Positions 8,767 to 16,636 of a stretch of DNA of 52,301 nucleotides are shown piece after piece. The stretch's first letter is position 1. Every line of letters starts with the position of its first letter. Position numbers and translations under genes: made by a program. The notes under the pieces were generated by a model. The model was given only the letters and a program-made list of their open reading frames with translations, made no database searches and was not told the DNA's origin. This DNA is from Myxococcales bacterium (GTDB taxonomy: Bacteria; Myxococcota_A; UBA9042), in contig JAGSHB010000020.1 of assembly GCA_023954815.1 (NCBI GenBank), positions 1 to 52,301 on the forward strand, written 5' to 3'.

Positions 8767-9897
8767 ATGCCCAAAAGTCGCAAGACAACCATCGCGCTCG
8801 ACTGGCTCACCACCGGTCAATCTCCCACTGAGCGGGGCACCGAAGTGGTGACCTGCTTGGTGCTCTTAGCCCACGACTTGCCCCTGAGCGATCGCCTGCC
8901 TGCGCTCGCGGGCGTGCAGCTAGGCGCGGACATCGAGATGGCGATGTTGGTGCTGGCTGAACGCGCGAATGCGCTAGAGTTGCTCGTTCATCTCCGGGAC
9001 AACGCCGCCCACAAATCGACTGCGAAACAGGCCAAGAAGTTCCTCTTTCGGGCCAAGCAGCGAGGGGCCGACATTCCACTTGATGCGACGCCTGCAAAGG
9101 CCGTCCGCCTGGCGCGTAAGCCCGATCCGCTGCCCAGCTACTGCTCTACTTTTGATCGTGAGGGCGGCCAAGTTGTCGTGCTCGGCGGTTGGGCTGAAGA
9201 ACACGGCGCCTGGGCGTTGGTCGGGATCGTGCAAGCCGAACAGGGGCTCAACACTGTCGCGTGGCTTCCGAAGATGTCTCGCAGCCGCCTCAAGACTGTG
9301 CTCGATGGTTTGGCAGGACAACGCAGCGAGCAGCTCGTCGAGGTCGCCGCAGACTTTGCCGCGGGTCGGCTCAAATGGGCGTTGTGCGAAGCGGAGTCCA
9401 TGTCTCGGCGCGTCGAGGGCGATCGGTCCAAGATGCGCCGCTTGCTCGCTGACATCGAGCCACTGCACCGATTTGTCGCCGGTGAGGCACGTCCGGAGGC
9501 TTTGTCTGCCAGCGAGCAACTGCTCTCCGATCCGTGTTTTGAAGGCTGGCTATCCGGGGTCTCTCCCGCGCTGGAGGACGGTCTCCTCAAGCTGGAGATG
9601 GCAGGCGAAACCGAAGCTCAGTCGGCTGAATCTCAAGCCGTCGCACTGTCCGTGCACCTAGATGATTGGTTTGGTGCCGCACGGCGAAACGACCTGGCTC
9701 ATCGCTTGCAGATCGTGGCCATGCTGCTCGGTCGTCTGGGGCGCAACGGGGCAAGTCAGCAAGCGTGCGCTGTTGCCCATGCGCTCGCCGACGAAGGCGT
9801 GCAGGTCTCAACCATTCCCGTCATGCGCGCGCTCGTGGCCCGTCATCTCGTGGCGAAGTCGCACGCGGTTCAGCCTGAAGCCATCGCCTCGCCGTGA
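8767..9897 (+). CDS. Hypothetical protein downstream of gltX
   Basis: This 376-residue protein has no signal peptide and no membrane segment, so it is probably cytoplasmic. It opens with a basic stretch (MPKSRKTTIALDWL) and is rich in Leu, Ala and charged residues, suggesting helical repeats. A central segment around residues 120-180 (VVVLGGWAEEHGAWALVGIV) looks like beta strands. I do not recognise a family. Its ATG lies 3 bases after the gltX stop, and the Shine-Dalgarno GGGAG is inside gltX. Expression is therefore tied to gltX, but that does not establish function. Confidence 0.75.
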   Translation: MPKSRKTTIALDWLTTGQSPTERGTEVVTCLVLLAHDLPLSDRLPALAGVQLGADIEMAMLVLAERANALELLVHLRDNAAHKSTAKQAKKFLFRAKQRGADIPLDATPAKAVRLARKPDPLPSYCSTFDREGGQVVVLGGWAEEHGAWALVGIVQAEQGLNTVAWLPKMSRSRLKTVLDGLAGQRSEQLVEVAADFAAGRLKWALCEAESMSRRVEGDRSKMRRLLADIEPLHRFVAGEARPEALSASEQLLSDPCFEGWLSGVSPALEDGLLKLEMAGETEAQSAESQAVALSVHLDDWFGAARRNDLAHRLQIVAMLLGRLGRNGASQQACAVAHALADEGVQVSTIPVMRALVARHLVAKSHAVQPEAIASP

Positions 9898-9920
9898 CCT
9901 CTGAGCCGTCCGTGCTCGGG

Positions 9921-11786
9921 CTATCGCTTTTTCTTCCGTTTTTTCTTTCGTTTCTTCTTGCTGCGCGACTTCGATCTGCGGCCAGGTCTCGATTTTGAGC
10001 CTTGAATCCGGGCTTTTCGCGCCGCGGCCGCGCTGCGTTGCTTCGCTGCGATCAGCGCACGATCGCGCGCCGACAGGCTTGATTTGGCTGCGTCAGCTTG
10101 GGCCACAGGCTTGGCTCTGACCTGCCGTTTCTTTTTGCCCTGGGCTTCATCGAGCAGACCCTCCAGCCAGTGCGCCCACGTCTGCACACCGACGCCTGTT
10201 CCGGTGTGCACCGCGCGAACAAACCCTTGATCGTCGATGGCGACCACGGTCGGAATGCCTCGAATGGGGAGCTTCGCTAAGGGTTCGGGCCCAATCCAAG
10301 CAACCGGCGCGGCCCCCGCCAACTCGTTGCTGACGTAGTCGATCAAAGCCAAGCGGTCCCGGTCGACCGACGCCGGAATGACGAGCAACCCACGATCGCC
10401 GAGGCGTGCATGCAGCTCGGCCACCATGGGTGACACGCGCTTACACGGCCCACACCAAGTCGCCCAGAGATAGAGCAGCAAGACCTTACCCTTGAGTGTC
10501 TTGGGCAGCGGGTTTGGTCCGCCCATCCACGCGCGCACAGCGACTTTGGGTAACTGCGCTCCCACGAGCGGATGATTGAACGCGGTGGCTGGCAGCGGTG
10601 TCCCCTGGGCTGCCGCCGCTGGACTCATGATCTCGAGTTGGCGCTCCTCTGGCGCCTTATTCGCGCAAGCGATCGTCGCGCCCGGCTTGAGTGTGCCAGC
10701 GAAGTAAATGTCCCGGCCGGCACCCGGCAAACTCGGCACCAATCCAACGATCGTCCACCGCCCCTTTGGCAGGTTCAGCGTCGCCCTGCCATCGCTGTCG
10801 GTGACCACTGTTGCGCTTGGTAAGACGGCCCCCGCCGCATTGCTCAATCGCAGCGTTAGGCGCTGAGCGATCAGGGGTTGGCCGGCATTTTGCGCTTGGA
10901 CTTTCACCACACACGGACCCACGGGCCACGTGGTTCGATAGGCCTTTGGGGCGCCGCGCGGGCGGACATAGGTGGCCGTCGCTGGATCGGTCTCGACCCA
11001 CTGCGCTGCGCTCACCTTTGCCACAGGAAGGTTGGACGCAGCGACAACCAACTTGCCGCGAGCCGGCCACCGTTTGAGCACCAGACGCCAGTCCGCGACT
11101 TGAATCGTCGCCCCGCCGCGCCCCCAAGCGACCGCACCGAGGCCCCGCTGCGCGTTCGCTGTCGACAGGCGCTTACCCGCAGGGACCAGCGCCCATTGGT
11201 ACTGGAGTAGATCGCCCTCCCCACCGCCTCGAGGAAAAGTGACGCCAAGACTCCAACGACCGCTGGTCGCGATCAAAGACAAACCTGACTCAACGACCAA
11301 CACGCTGTCCGCACGCTTGGGAAAAAGCAGGCTCAGATCGGCGCGCACTACCGTGAGGCGAACAGGCGCCTTGTGGCCGACACGCGCAACACTCAGCACG
11401 GCCTCTCGGCCTACCGGCCCGCGAACCTTCGCCGCCACTTGGGAGACCGAAGCTCCGGGAACAATAGCCGCTCCGTCGACGGTCAAGATTGTGTCGCCGC
11501 CCCGCACTCCTGCGATCGCGGCTGGGCCGCCCGGCACGACGCGCGCCACCACGATGCGGCCACCGCGCCCGTCGAGCACCATGCCAACACCGCCGCTTCG
11601 CTTCGTCGTCTTCGTCGCGGCATTGTTCGCCTGGACCAAAGGCGGCACGCCAGCCGGCACCGCCTGTGCGCTGGCCGAAGCCAGCAGCAGCCAAAGTCCC
11701 ATGACGGCGCTCGGAACAAGACATGGGTGTCTCGCCTGGCGTCTGGCATGCGCGTGTTGAGGGCCGATACCCCGCATCTCTTGCAT
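9921..11786 (-). CDS. PDZ domain - TlpA-like thioredoxin fusion, exported
   Basis: I start at Met 11786 because GAGGAG lies 7 bases upstream; an in-frame extension to 11837 lacks a site. The 621-residue product has a signal peptide ending near ASASAQA. A PDZ domain follows at about 60-135 (VVPGGPAAIAGVRGGDTIL). The middle region of about 300 residues includes a carboxypeptidase-regulatory-like beta segment (DSDGRATLNLPKGRWTIVG). A TlpA/AhpC-type thioredoxin domain then carries WATWCGPCKRVSP with the WCGPC active site and GIPTVVAIDD with the cis-proline. The last 50 residues are an Ala/Lys/Arg tail ending in KKKRKKKR. It is likely a periplasmic thiol reductant or oxidant with a peptide-binding module. 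It is divergent from the thiolase gene (124-base gap). Confidence 0.82.
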   Translation of the reverse strand: MQEMRGIGPQHAHARRQARHPCLVPSAVMGLWLLLASASAQAVPAGVPPLVQANNAATKTTKRSGGVGMVLDGRGGRIVVARVVPGGPAAIAGVRGGDTILTVDGAAIVPGASVSQVAAKVRGPVGREAVLSVARVGHKAPVRLTVVRADLSLLFPKRADSVLVVESGLSLIATSGRWSLGVTFPRGGGEGDLLQYQWALVPAGKRLSTANAQRGLGAVAWGRGGATIQVADWRLVLKRWPARGKLVVAASNLPVAKVSAAQWVETDPATATYVRPRGAPKAYRTTWPVGPCVVKVQAQNAGQPLIAQRLTLRLSNAAGAVLPSATVVTDSDGRATLNLPKGRWTIVGLVPSLPGAGRDIYFAGTLKPGATIACANKAPEERQLEIMSPAAAAQGTPLPATAFNHPLVGAQLPKVAVRAWMGGPNPLPKTLKGKVLLLYLWATWCGPCKRVSPMVAELHARLGDRGLLVIPASVDRDRLALIDYVSNELAGAAPVAWIGPEPLAKLPIRGIPTVVAIDDQGFVRAVHTGTGVGVQTWAHWLEGLLDEAQGKKKRQVRAKPVAQADAAKSSLSARDRALIAAKQRSAAAARKARIQGSKSRPGRRSKSRSKKKRKKKRKKKR

Positions 11787-11910
11787 CTGTCGCTCCTCGC
11801 CATGATTCTGCGGGTCCGTGCCCATCGTGCCGCCCACGATCCGGTAGCGTCAACGCTGGTCGACGCACGCGACCGTGATGCGCCCGGCACTATGCCCCAA
11901 AGGAGCCCCG

Positions 11911-13107
11911 ATGCAGCCAGTTTACGTGGTCGACGCCGTTCGCACTCCCATCGGCCGCTATGGTGGTGGCCTCTCTCGCGTTAGGCCAGATGACCTCGCA
12001 GCCCACTGTATCGCTGGGCTGCTCCAGCGTACGCCGCTTGGTGACACGCCCGTCGACGAAGTGATCTTTGGCTGCGCAAACCAAGCTGGTGAAGACAACC
12101 GCAACGTCGCTCGCATGGCTACCTTGCTAGCCGGCCTTCCCTTTGACGTGCCTGCCATCACCCTCAATCGCCTTTGTGCCTCGGGCCTTGACGCGGTCAA
12201 CGCCGGCTTTCGGCGTATCGCGATCGGGGAAGCCGACCTCCTCGTCGTAGGTGGCGTAGAGAGTATGTCCCGGGCGCCGTGGTCTGTTCCCAAGCCCTTC
12301 ACCGACCCGCCTCGTGGCAACAACACCATGTGGGACACAGCGCTTGGCTGGCGCTACCCAAACCCCAAACTCGCGGAGCGCTTTCCCTTGGAAGCGATGG
12401 GCTGTACGGCCGAGAATCTGGTCGATCAGCACCAAATTTCGCGTGAGGCGCAGGATGCGTTCGCGCTGAAGAGCCATCAAAAAGCCATCGCAGCAGCTGA
12501 AGCGGGCCATTTTGATCGCGAGTTGATCGCCGTCACCGTTCCAGCACGTAAGGGTGACGTAACTATTACCGCTGACGAGGGGCCTAGGCCCGGGAGTACG
12601 GCCGAAAAGCTGGCTAAGTTGCGGCCGATCTTTCGCACAGATGGCAGCGTGACCGCCGGAAATTCCTCGAGTCTTAACGATGGCGCTGCGGCGCTCCTGC
12701 TCGCTAGTGAAGCGACCGTAGCGCGATTGGGACTACAGCCCCTCGCTCGCATCGTCGGTGTCGCTCAAGCCGGCGTGGACCCCACCATCATGGGCATCGG
12801 TCCCGTTCCAGCGACGGCAAAACTCATGGAGCGCGTCGGCTGGGCGTGGTCTGACGTCGACGTCGTCGAGTTGAACGAAGCGTTTGCGGCACAGTCGTTG
12901 GCCGTGCTGAAGCACTGGCCGATCGATCCATCGCGGGTCAATCCAAATGGCGGCGCGATCGCGCTTGGTCATCCCCTGGGGTGCAGCGGGGCGCGCATCA
13001 GCGCCACCCTCGTTCACGAGCTGCAGCGTACCGGCGCCAACAGAGGGATCGCGACCCTTTGCGTGGGGGTCGGCCAAGGTGTCGCCACCGCCTTCGAACG
13101 GGTGTAG
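11911..13107 (+). CDS. Thiolase, PcaF/acetyl-CoA acetyltransferase type
   Basis: This 398-residue type II thiolase condenses or cleaves 3-oxoacyl-CoA. The nucleophile is Cys89 in NRLCASGLDAV. The C-terminal GGAIALGHPLGCSGARI holds the active-site His, and TLCVGVGQG holds the second Cys. The block GCANQAGEDNRNVARMA is characteristic of 3-oxoadipyl-CoA thiolases (PcaF), so that substrate is likely but not proven. I start at ATG 11911 behind AGGAG (11901-11905); the frame is open to 11875 without a better site. No other beta-ketoadipate genes lie nearby except the distant CoA-transferase subunit at 159. Confidence 0.9.
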   Translation: MQPVYVVDAVRTPIGRYGGGLSRVRPDDLAAHCIAGLLQRTPLGDTPVDEVIFGCANQAGEDNRNVARMATLLAGLPFDVPAITLNRLCASGLDAVNAGFRRIAIGEADLLVVGGVESMSRAPWSVPKPFTDPPRGNNTMWDTALGWRYPNPKLAERFPLEAMGCTAENLVDQHQISREAQDAFALKSHQKAIAAAEAGHFDRELIAVTVPARKGDVTITADEGPRPGSTAEKLAKLRPIFRTDGSVTAGNSSSLNDGAAALLLASEATVARLGLQPLARIVGVAQAGVDPTIMGIGPVPATAKLMERVGWAWSDVDVVELNEAFAAQSLAVLKHWPIDPSRVNPNGGAIALGHPLGCSGARISATLVHELQRTGANRGIATLCVGVGQGVATAFERV

Positions 13108-13201
13108 CTCAACAATCGCGCCGCACAACTCTTCTTCTGTCTCTGGCCGCTGCGACGGCCCCCGGCCGCGTGCGAAGCGCAATGACGGCGGTTCTGGGAG
13201 T

Positions 13202-13864
13202 CTAGTTGGCCTGCAGGGTATCGAGGGCTTCGAGGGCTGCGTCATGCAGATCTTCGAGTTGGGAGTCCCCGTCCAGATCACGCTCGAGGTTGCGCAAGTA
13301 CAAGATCAGCGCTCCCGTGGCTGAAAACTCCGCGCGTCTGAGAAATCCACCAGGCTCAGCGCTAGTTGGCATCTCCTCCGTCTGCACATTGGGGTGCTCA
13401 AGCTCCCGCTGAAGGAAGCGAAGCGCCTTGTTGCGCCGGTACCGGATCGGTGCTGGCCACAGTGGATCGGCCTCCTCACCCTTGGCGTACAGCACGTCTG
13501 CACCGTTGAGATCGCCCGTCAATTCGGACAGGAGGGCTTCCGTCCGCAGCACGCGCGGGTCATCCGCGGCCAGTTCAGTCGCGAGTCCCAGCTCTGCTCG
13601 TGCCGCTCTCAGATCGCCCGAATCAGCGAAGATCTCGGCCCGTGCCGTATAGGCCTCCGGCCAGTGCGGATCTAATGTTAGATAGTGCGCCCACGCCGAA
13701 AGCGCCGCCTGGCGATCGCCCAACTCGGTCTGACAATCTGCGAGATAACCCCACACATCCGCATCAGCGTCGTCGGCAGAGAGCAACTCACGCACCATAG
13801 CCAGCGCTTCCAACGGCGCGTCTTCCAACGCTTCCTCAATGGCTTCGCTATCACTCCTACGCAT
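13202..13864 (-). CDS. Tetratricopeptide-like repeat protein
   Basis: This 220-residue acidic protein has no signal peptide. Residues about 15-140 contain three to four degenerate TPR units, for example DADVWGYLADCQTELGDRQ then AYTARAEIFADSGDLRAARA. TPRs mediate protein binding; the partner is unknown. The C-terminal part is unassigned. I chose the ATG at 13864 because GGAGG sits 6 bases upstream; a GTG one codon earlier is too close. It converges on the thiolase gene and shares its upstream region with the divergent TolQ-like gene, separated by 555 bases. Confidence 0.75.
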   Translation of the reverse strand: MRRSDSEAIEEALEDAPLEALAMVRELLSADDADADVWGYLADCQTELGDRQAALSAWAHYLTLDPHWPEAYTARAEIFADSGDLRAARAELGLATELAADDPRVLRTEALLSELTGDLNGADVLYAKGEEADPLWPAPIRYRRNKALRFLQRELEHPNVQTEEMPTSAEPGGFLRRAEFSATGALILYLRNLERDLDGDSQLEDLHDAALEALDTLQAN

Positions 13865-14168
13865 CACTCACCTCCGCGCACAGTCGGTGCGACCTGCCGA
13901 TTGCGCCACGCCTCGGAGCACCGCGCAACCCGTCGGGGCGACAATGGCATGGGTTCACAAAATCTCACTAAGGGCACGACGATCTGTTCTCGCTCGGCAG
14001 GCGACGCGCTTCCACAACCTGCAAGATGGACCGATGAGTGCAGTGAACCCTATGCATTCAACGCGTTGAGGCGCCGTGGTCGGCGCCGCATGGACGCCAA
14101 ATGCGGAATCTTGTTGCCGCCGATCTAGGTATTGGGTAGGGGACCGGTCGACATAGCCACACACGTAC

Positions 14169-14198
14169 TTGACCGTCCCGCGAACGCGGTGCTAAATA
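14169..14198 (+). promoter_or_regulatory. Weak candidate promoter for the TolQ-ExbD genes
   Basis: TTGACC (14169-14174) and TAAATA (14193-14198) are 18 bases apart, with a TG just upstream of the -10. The spacer contains a CCGCG-AA-CGCGG palindrome. A second possible -35, TTGACA at 14237, abuts another palindrome but has no good -10. Confidence 0.3.
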
Positions 14199-14219
14199 CC
14201 GTCCACTCGACTGCGGATG

Positions 14220-14236
14220 CCGGTCGGCGCGACCGG
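14220..14236. repeat. Perfect 7-bp inverted repeat abutting TTGACA
   Basis: CCGGTCG and CGACCGG flank a GCG centre, and the hexamer TTGACA begins at the very next base (14237). The placement is typical of an operator overlapping a -35 region, though no regulator gene is adjacent. Confidence 0.45.
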
Positions 14237-14419
14237 TTGACAGAATTGATGTCTACTGGCCGAATCGTCGGGCTTCACAGGCGAAGGCAGAGGGTGCGCA
14301 GGGTCGGTCGCGAACGCGACAAACCCGATGGACAATGCGCTCCCAGATACGGTCCAACATGTCCTTCCAGCGCCGCGGCACGAATCGCCGCAAGTAAGCT
14401 GACCCAGGGAGTTACCAGG

Positions 14420-15082
14420 ATGTTCCACACGATTGCTGAGTTCTTCGAAGAGGGCGGATGGGGTATGTGGCCCATCCTCGGGCACCTCATCTTCATTCTG
14501 GCGATCATGTTCGAGCGGATCTTCGTGCTGTACATCCGCTCCAGCGTGAAAAAAGAGGAGTTCATCAAACTCCTGCAGGTGCCGATCCTCAAAGGCGATC
14601 TCAATCGCGTCTTAAAGGTGTGCTCCACGTACCAGTACCCGCTCGCTCGCATCGTCCACTCGGGCGTGCTCAAGGTGAAGCGCTCGGACGAGGAAGTGCA
14701 GGCCGCAATGGACGAGGCTTACCTCCGCGAGATGCCGCACATCAAAAAGCGCATCGACTACCTCAACCTTCTCGGTAATACCGCGACCCTCGCTGGTCTC
14801 CTCGGTACCATTACCGGTCTGATCGCTACGTTCGGCGCCATCGGTCGCCCGGACGTTGACCCATCGCAGCGCTCCACGCTTCTCGCCCAGGGTATTTCCG
14901 AGGCGATGAACTGCACCGCGTTTGGTCTTGCCACAGGCATCATCGGCGTTCTCTCGTTCGCTGTCCTGTCTTCGAAGGCCACCGCCATCGAAGCTGACAT
15001 CAACGAGGGCACCGTGCGCGTGCTGAATCTGATCGTCGCCAATCGCAACAAGATGGGCGACATCAAAGAAGACGCTGCTTAA
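14420..15082 (+). CDS. MotA/TolQ/ExbB proton-channel family protein
   Basis: This 220-residue inner-membrane protein has three transmembrane segments (about 18-40, 128-155 and 170-197). The long cytoplasmic loop between the first two is typical of TolQ/ExbB. The second segment includes LLGNTATLAGLLGTITGLIATF, the family's best conserved block. Such proteins form the stator ring that carries protons around an ExbD/TolR dimer and energises envelope processes. The start at 14420 follows GGGAG; the frame upstream is open but not homologous. Two ExbD genes follow, an arrangement seen in Tol, Exb and the AglR-AglQ-AglS gliding motor. The gap to the first ExbD gene is unusually long and structured. 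Confidence 0.92.
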   Translation: MFHTIAEFFEEGGWGMWPILGHLIFILAIMFERIFVLYIRSSVKKEEFIKLLQVPILKGDLNRVLKVCSTYQYPLARIVHSGVLKVKRSDEEVQAAMDEAYLREMPHIKKRIDYLNLLGNTATLAGLLGTITGLIATFGAIGRPDVDPSQRSTLLAQGISEAMNCTAFGLATGIIGVLSFAVLSSKATAIEADINEGTVRVLNLIVANRNKMGDIKEDAA

Positions 15083-15094
15083 GTAGCCCCACGA

Positions 15095-15160
15095 CTCCCG
15101 ACCTCGGTTGGGAGTGCTCCCGACGTCAGTTGGGAGGCCTCCCTGCGTGAGCTGGGAGCG
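15095..15160 (+). repeat. Three tandem 22-nt hairpin units between tolQ-like and exbD-like genes
   Basis: CTCCC occurs at 15095, 15117 and 15139, and GGGAG at 15110, 15132 and 15154. That makes three contiguous 22-base units, each a 5-bp stem with a 10-base loop; unit 1 extends to 6 bp with A94-T115. Loops are GACCTCGGTT, GACGTCAGTT and TGCGTGAGCT. Arms are invariant while loops differ, which suggests selection on structure. No T tract follows, so these are not ordinary terminators. Confidence 0.85.
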
Positions 15161-15170
15161 TAATGGACCA

Positions 15171-15190
15171 GGTGACTGATCACAGTCACC
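15171..15190 (+). repeat. Perfect 8-bp hairpin with ATCA loop
   Basis: GGTGACTG (15171-15178) pairs with CAGTCACC (15183-15190) around a four-base loop. It is the fourth hairpin in the tolQ-exbD spacer, 11 bases after the tandem units. Confidence 0.85.
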
Positions 15191-15213
15191 ACACCTGCCG
15201 GTACGATTGCGGG

Positions 15214-15246
15214 CGGGGGCTGAGTAGCAGCCCTACTCAGCCCCCG
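15214..15246 (+). repeat. Perfect 14-bp hairpin upstream of the first ExbD gene
   Basis: Bases 15214-15227 pair perfectly with 15233-15246 around the loop CAGCC. The stem begins with CGGGGG and ends with CCCCCG, so it is very stable. It ends 33 bases before the ExbD ATG and lacks a T run. Likely roles are blocking exonuclease decay or lowering read-through into the ExbD genes. Confidence 0.9.
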
Positions 15247-15278
15247 ATTCGCAACGACACGGCACGCAGGAGAGCGCC

Positions 15279-15884
15279 ATGGGTGGTGCAGCCAGTGGTA
15301 AGGGCGGCGTAGCCGACGCAAGTCTCAACGTCGTCCCCTTTATCGACCTCCTTATTTGCCTCATCTGCTTCCTCGTCATTTCGGCGGCGTGGACCAGCTT
15401 GTCGCGAATCGACGTCGACCAGGCGCTCCCGAAAGCGAGCAAGACGCCGCCGAAGGACAAGCCAGAGAAGAAGGCGGAGATCAACGTCGCCATCACGCCC
15501 ACGGGCTACCTGGTGAATCTGTTCAACGCGGAAAATGCGGAGCTGGGTCAGCCCAAGCGCATCCCGACGACAGGCGACATGAAGATTTGCCAGGGTAAAA
15601 CCGGCAAAGACGGTGCCTGCCCCGGCGGTTACCAGACCTTCAAAAAGTACGACAAAGACAAGCTCAAAGAGACGCTCGCGGGCTTCATGAAAGAAGGCAA
15701 GCTCGCGGACAAGATCAAGGTCATGGTCGCCGCGCACGACAAGGTGCAGTACTTGCACCTGATCGGCACGTTGGACTCCGTGTTGCACTCCTGCGAGGAC
15801 GAGGCGGGTAAGTCCTGCCTGAAGAATCCGAGTGTGGGTGACATCAACCTGCTGCGCGCCAAAGGCTTCACTGCCTTCGACTAG
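15279..15884 (+). CDS. ExbD/TolR-type biopolymer transport protein (first copy)
   Basis: This 201-residue protein has one N-terminal transmembrane helix and a periplasmic domain. The helix starts LNVVPFIDLLICLICFLV, with Asp23 as the proton-carrying residue of ExbD/TolR. The periplasmic part is longer than usual for the family. It contains two cysteine pairs (KICQGKTGKDGAC and HSCEDEAGKSC) that could form disulfides. AGGAG precedes the ATG. It follows the TolQ-like gene after a 196-base hairpin-rich spacer and precedes a second ExbD by 55 bases. Confidence 0.9.
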   Translation: MGGAASGKGGVADASLNVVPFIDLLICLICFLVISAAWTSLSRIDVDQALPKASKTPPKDKPEKKAEINVAITPTGYLVNLFNAENAELGQPKRIPTTGDMKICQGKTGKDGACPGGYQTFKKYDKDKLKETLAGFMKEGKLADKIKVMVAAHDKVQYLHLIGTLDSVLHSCEDEAGKSCLKNPSVGDINLLRAKGFTAFD

Positions 15885-15910
15885 CCGACCGAACCTCGAC
15901 CGATCCCCTC

Positions 15911-15924
15911 CGCTCACGTGAGCG
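15911..15924. repeat. 14-nt perfect palindrome before the second ExbD gene
   Basis: CGCTCACGTGAGCG is self-complementary, centred on CACGTG, and lies 15 bases upstream of the ATG at 15940. It may be a protein-binding site or a hairpin near the ribosome binding site; the loop would be too tight for a full RNA stem. Confidence 0.5.
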
Positions 15925-15939
15925 ACACAGGACGTACGA

Positions 15940-16503
15940 ATGGCCATTCATAATCCCGGACCCCGCGCAGGCCATGGCATCGCTCTCAAGAGCGTCGCCA
16001 AGCATGTCACCGAGGGTGGCGCCAGCGGAATCTTCGCCACGCTCAACGTGGTCCCCATGATCGACATGTTCATCATCTTGGTGGTGTTCCTGGTCATGCA
16101 GTTCAGCTCCTCCGGTGAGCTGCTGCTGATGAACCCCAACATCTCGATGCCCAAGGCTTCCGCCTCGAAAGAGCTTGAGCGTGCACCGATGATCGCGCTG
16201 ACCCGCGCCGAGGGTAATAAACCCGGCTCCCTGCTCTTCGAGGGCAACATGGTGCTGAGCCTGTCGGACGTGAACGAGGTCAAGTACCCCTCGTGGGACA
16301 TCAAGCCGCTCGCCGAGACGCTGAAGAAGGCGTGGAAGCTCCAGCAGCGCAATCCCGACGTCAAGATTCGCAAGAATCGCAAGATCATCATCCAGGCTGA
16401 CCGTTCGGTGCCGTTTGGTGTCATCAAAATGGTGATGGCGACCTGCGGTCGTAACGAGTACCGCGAGCCCAACTTTGCGATTATGGTCGGCTCTGACGAC
16501 TAG
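15940..16503 (+). CDS. ExbD/TolR-type biopolymer transport protein (second copy)
   Basis: This 187-residue ExbD family member has a cytoplasmic N-terminal extension of about 33 residues before the transmembrane helix. LNVVPMIDMFIILVVFLVM follows with the key Asp at residue 42. The periplasmic domain ends near NRKIIIQADRSVPFGVIKMV, the typical TolR/ExbD fold signature. It differs enough from the first copy to suggest a heteromeric plug, as with AglQ/AglS. A strong terminator follows, so the three channel genes form one unit. Confidence 0.9.
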   Translation: MAIHNPGPRAGHGIALKSVAKHVTEGGASGIFATLNVVPMIDMFIILVVFLVMQFSSSGELLLMNPNISMPKASASKELERAPMIALTRAEGNKPGSLLFEGNMVLSLSDVNEVKYPSWDIKPLAETLKKAWKLQQRNPDVKIRKNRKIIIQADRSVPFGVIKMVMATCGRNEYREPNFAIMVGSDD

Positions 16504-16526
16504 ACCATCGTAGCTACAACGCATGG

Positions 16527-16564
16527 CGGCGTGTGACCCCAAGGTTACGCGCCGTTGTGTTTTT
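16527..16564 (+). terminator. Rho-independent terminator after the ExbD genes
   Basis: An 11-bp stem with two G-U pairs (16528-16538 with 16543-16553) has a four-base loop CCAA. C16527-G16554 extends it. A T-rich tail TTGTGTTTTT follows. Confidence 0.85.
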
Positions 16565-16636
16565 GAGGCCGTGCACAGCTGCAATTCGGTGCGCTGTGCG
16601 GGTCGGTCGCGGCCGGCAAATCCAGTGCCGATTCGG

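Larger units (their letters stand above)
13868..14419. other. Long non-coding spacer upstream of the TolQ-like gene
   Basis: About 550 bases without a convincing gene. An open frame runs from 14132 into the TolQ gene, but it lacks homology before 14420. The stretch contains several short palindromes: CCGCG-AA-CGCGG (14178-14189), CCGGTCG-GCG-CGACCGG (14220-14236) and GTCGCG-AA-CGCGAC (14307-14320). It also has two TTGAC-type hexamers. It probably holds the promoter and operator of the channel genes. Confidence 0.5.

Noticed and set aside
14132-14419. N-terminal extension of the TolQ-like protein by 96 residues
   Set aside because: The extension is Arg-rich, lacks a ribosome site and has no family counterpart; the start at 14420 matches TolQ/ExbB length.
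15095-15160. Short tandem repeats as a CRISPR array
   Set aside because: Units are contiguous 22-mers with palindromic arms and no 25-40 base unique spacers; no cas genes are near.
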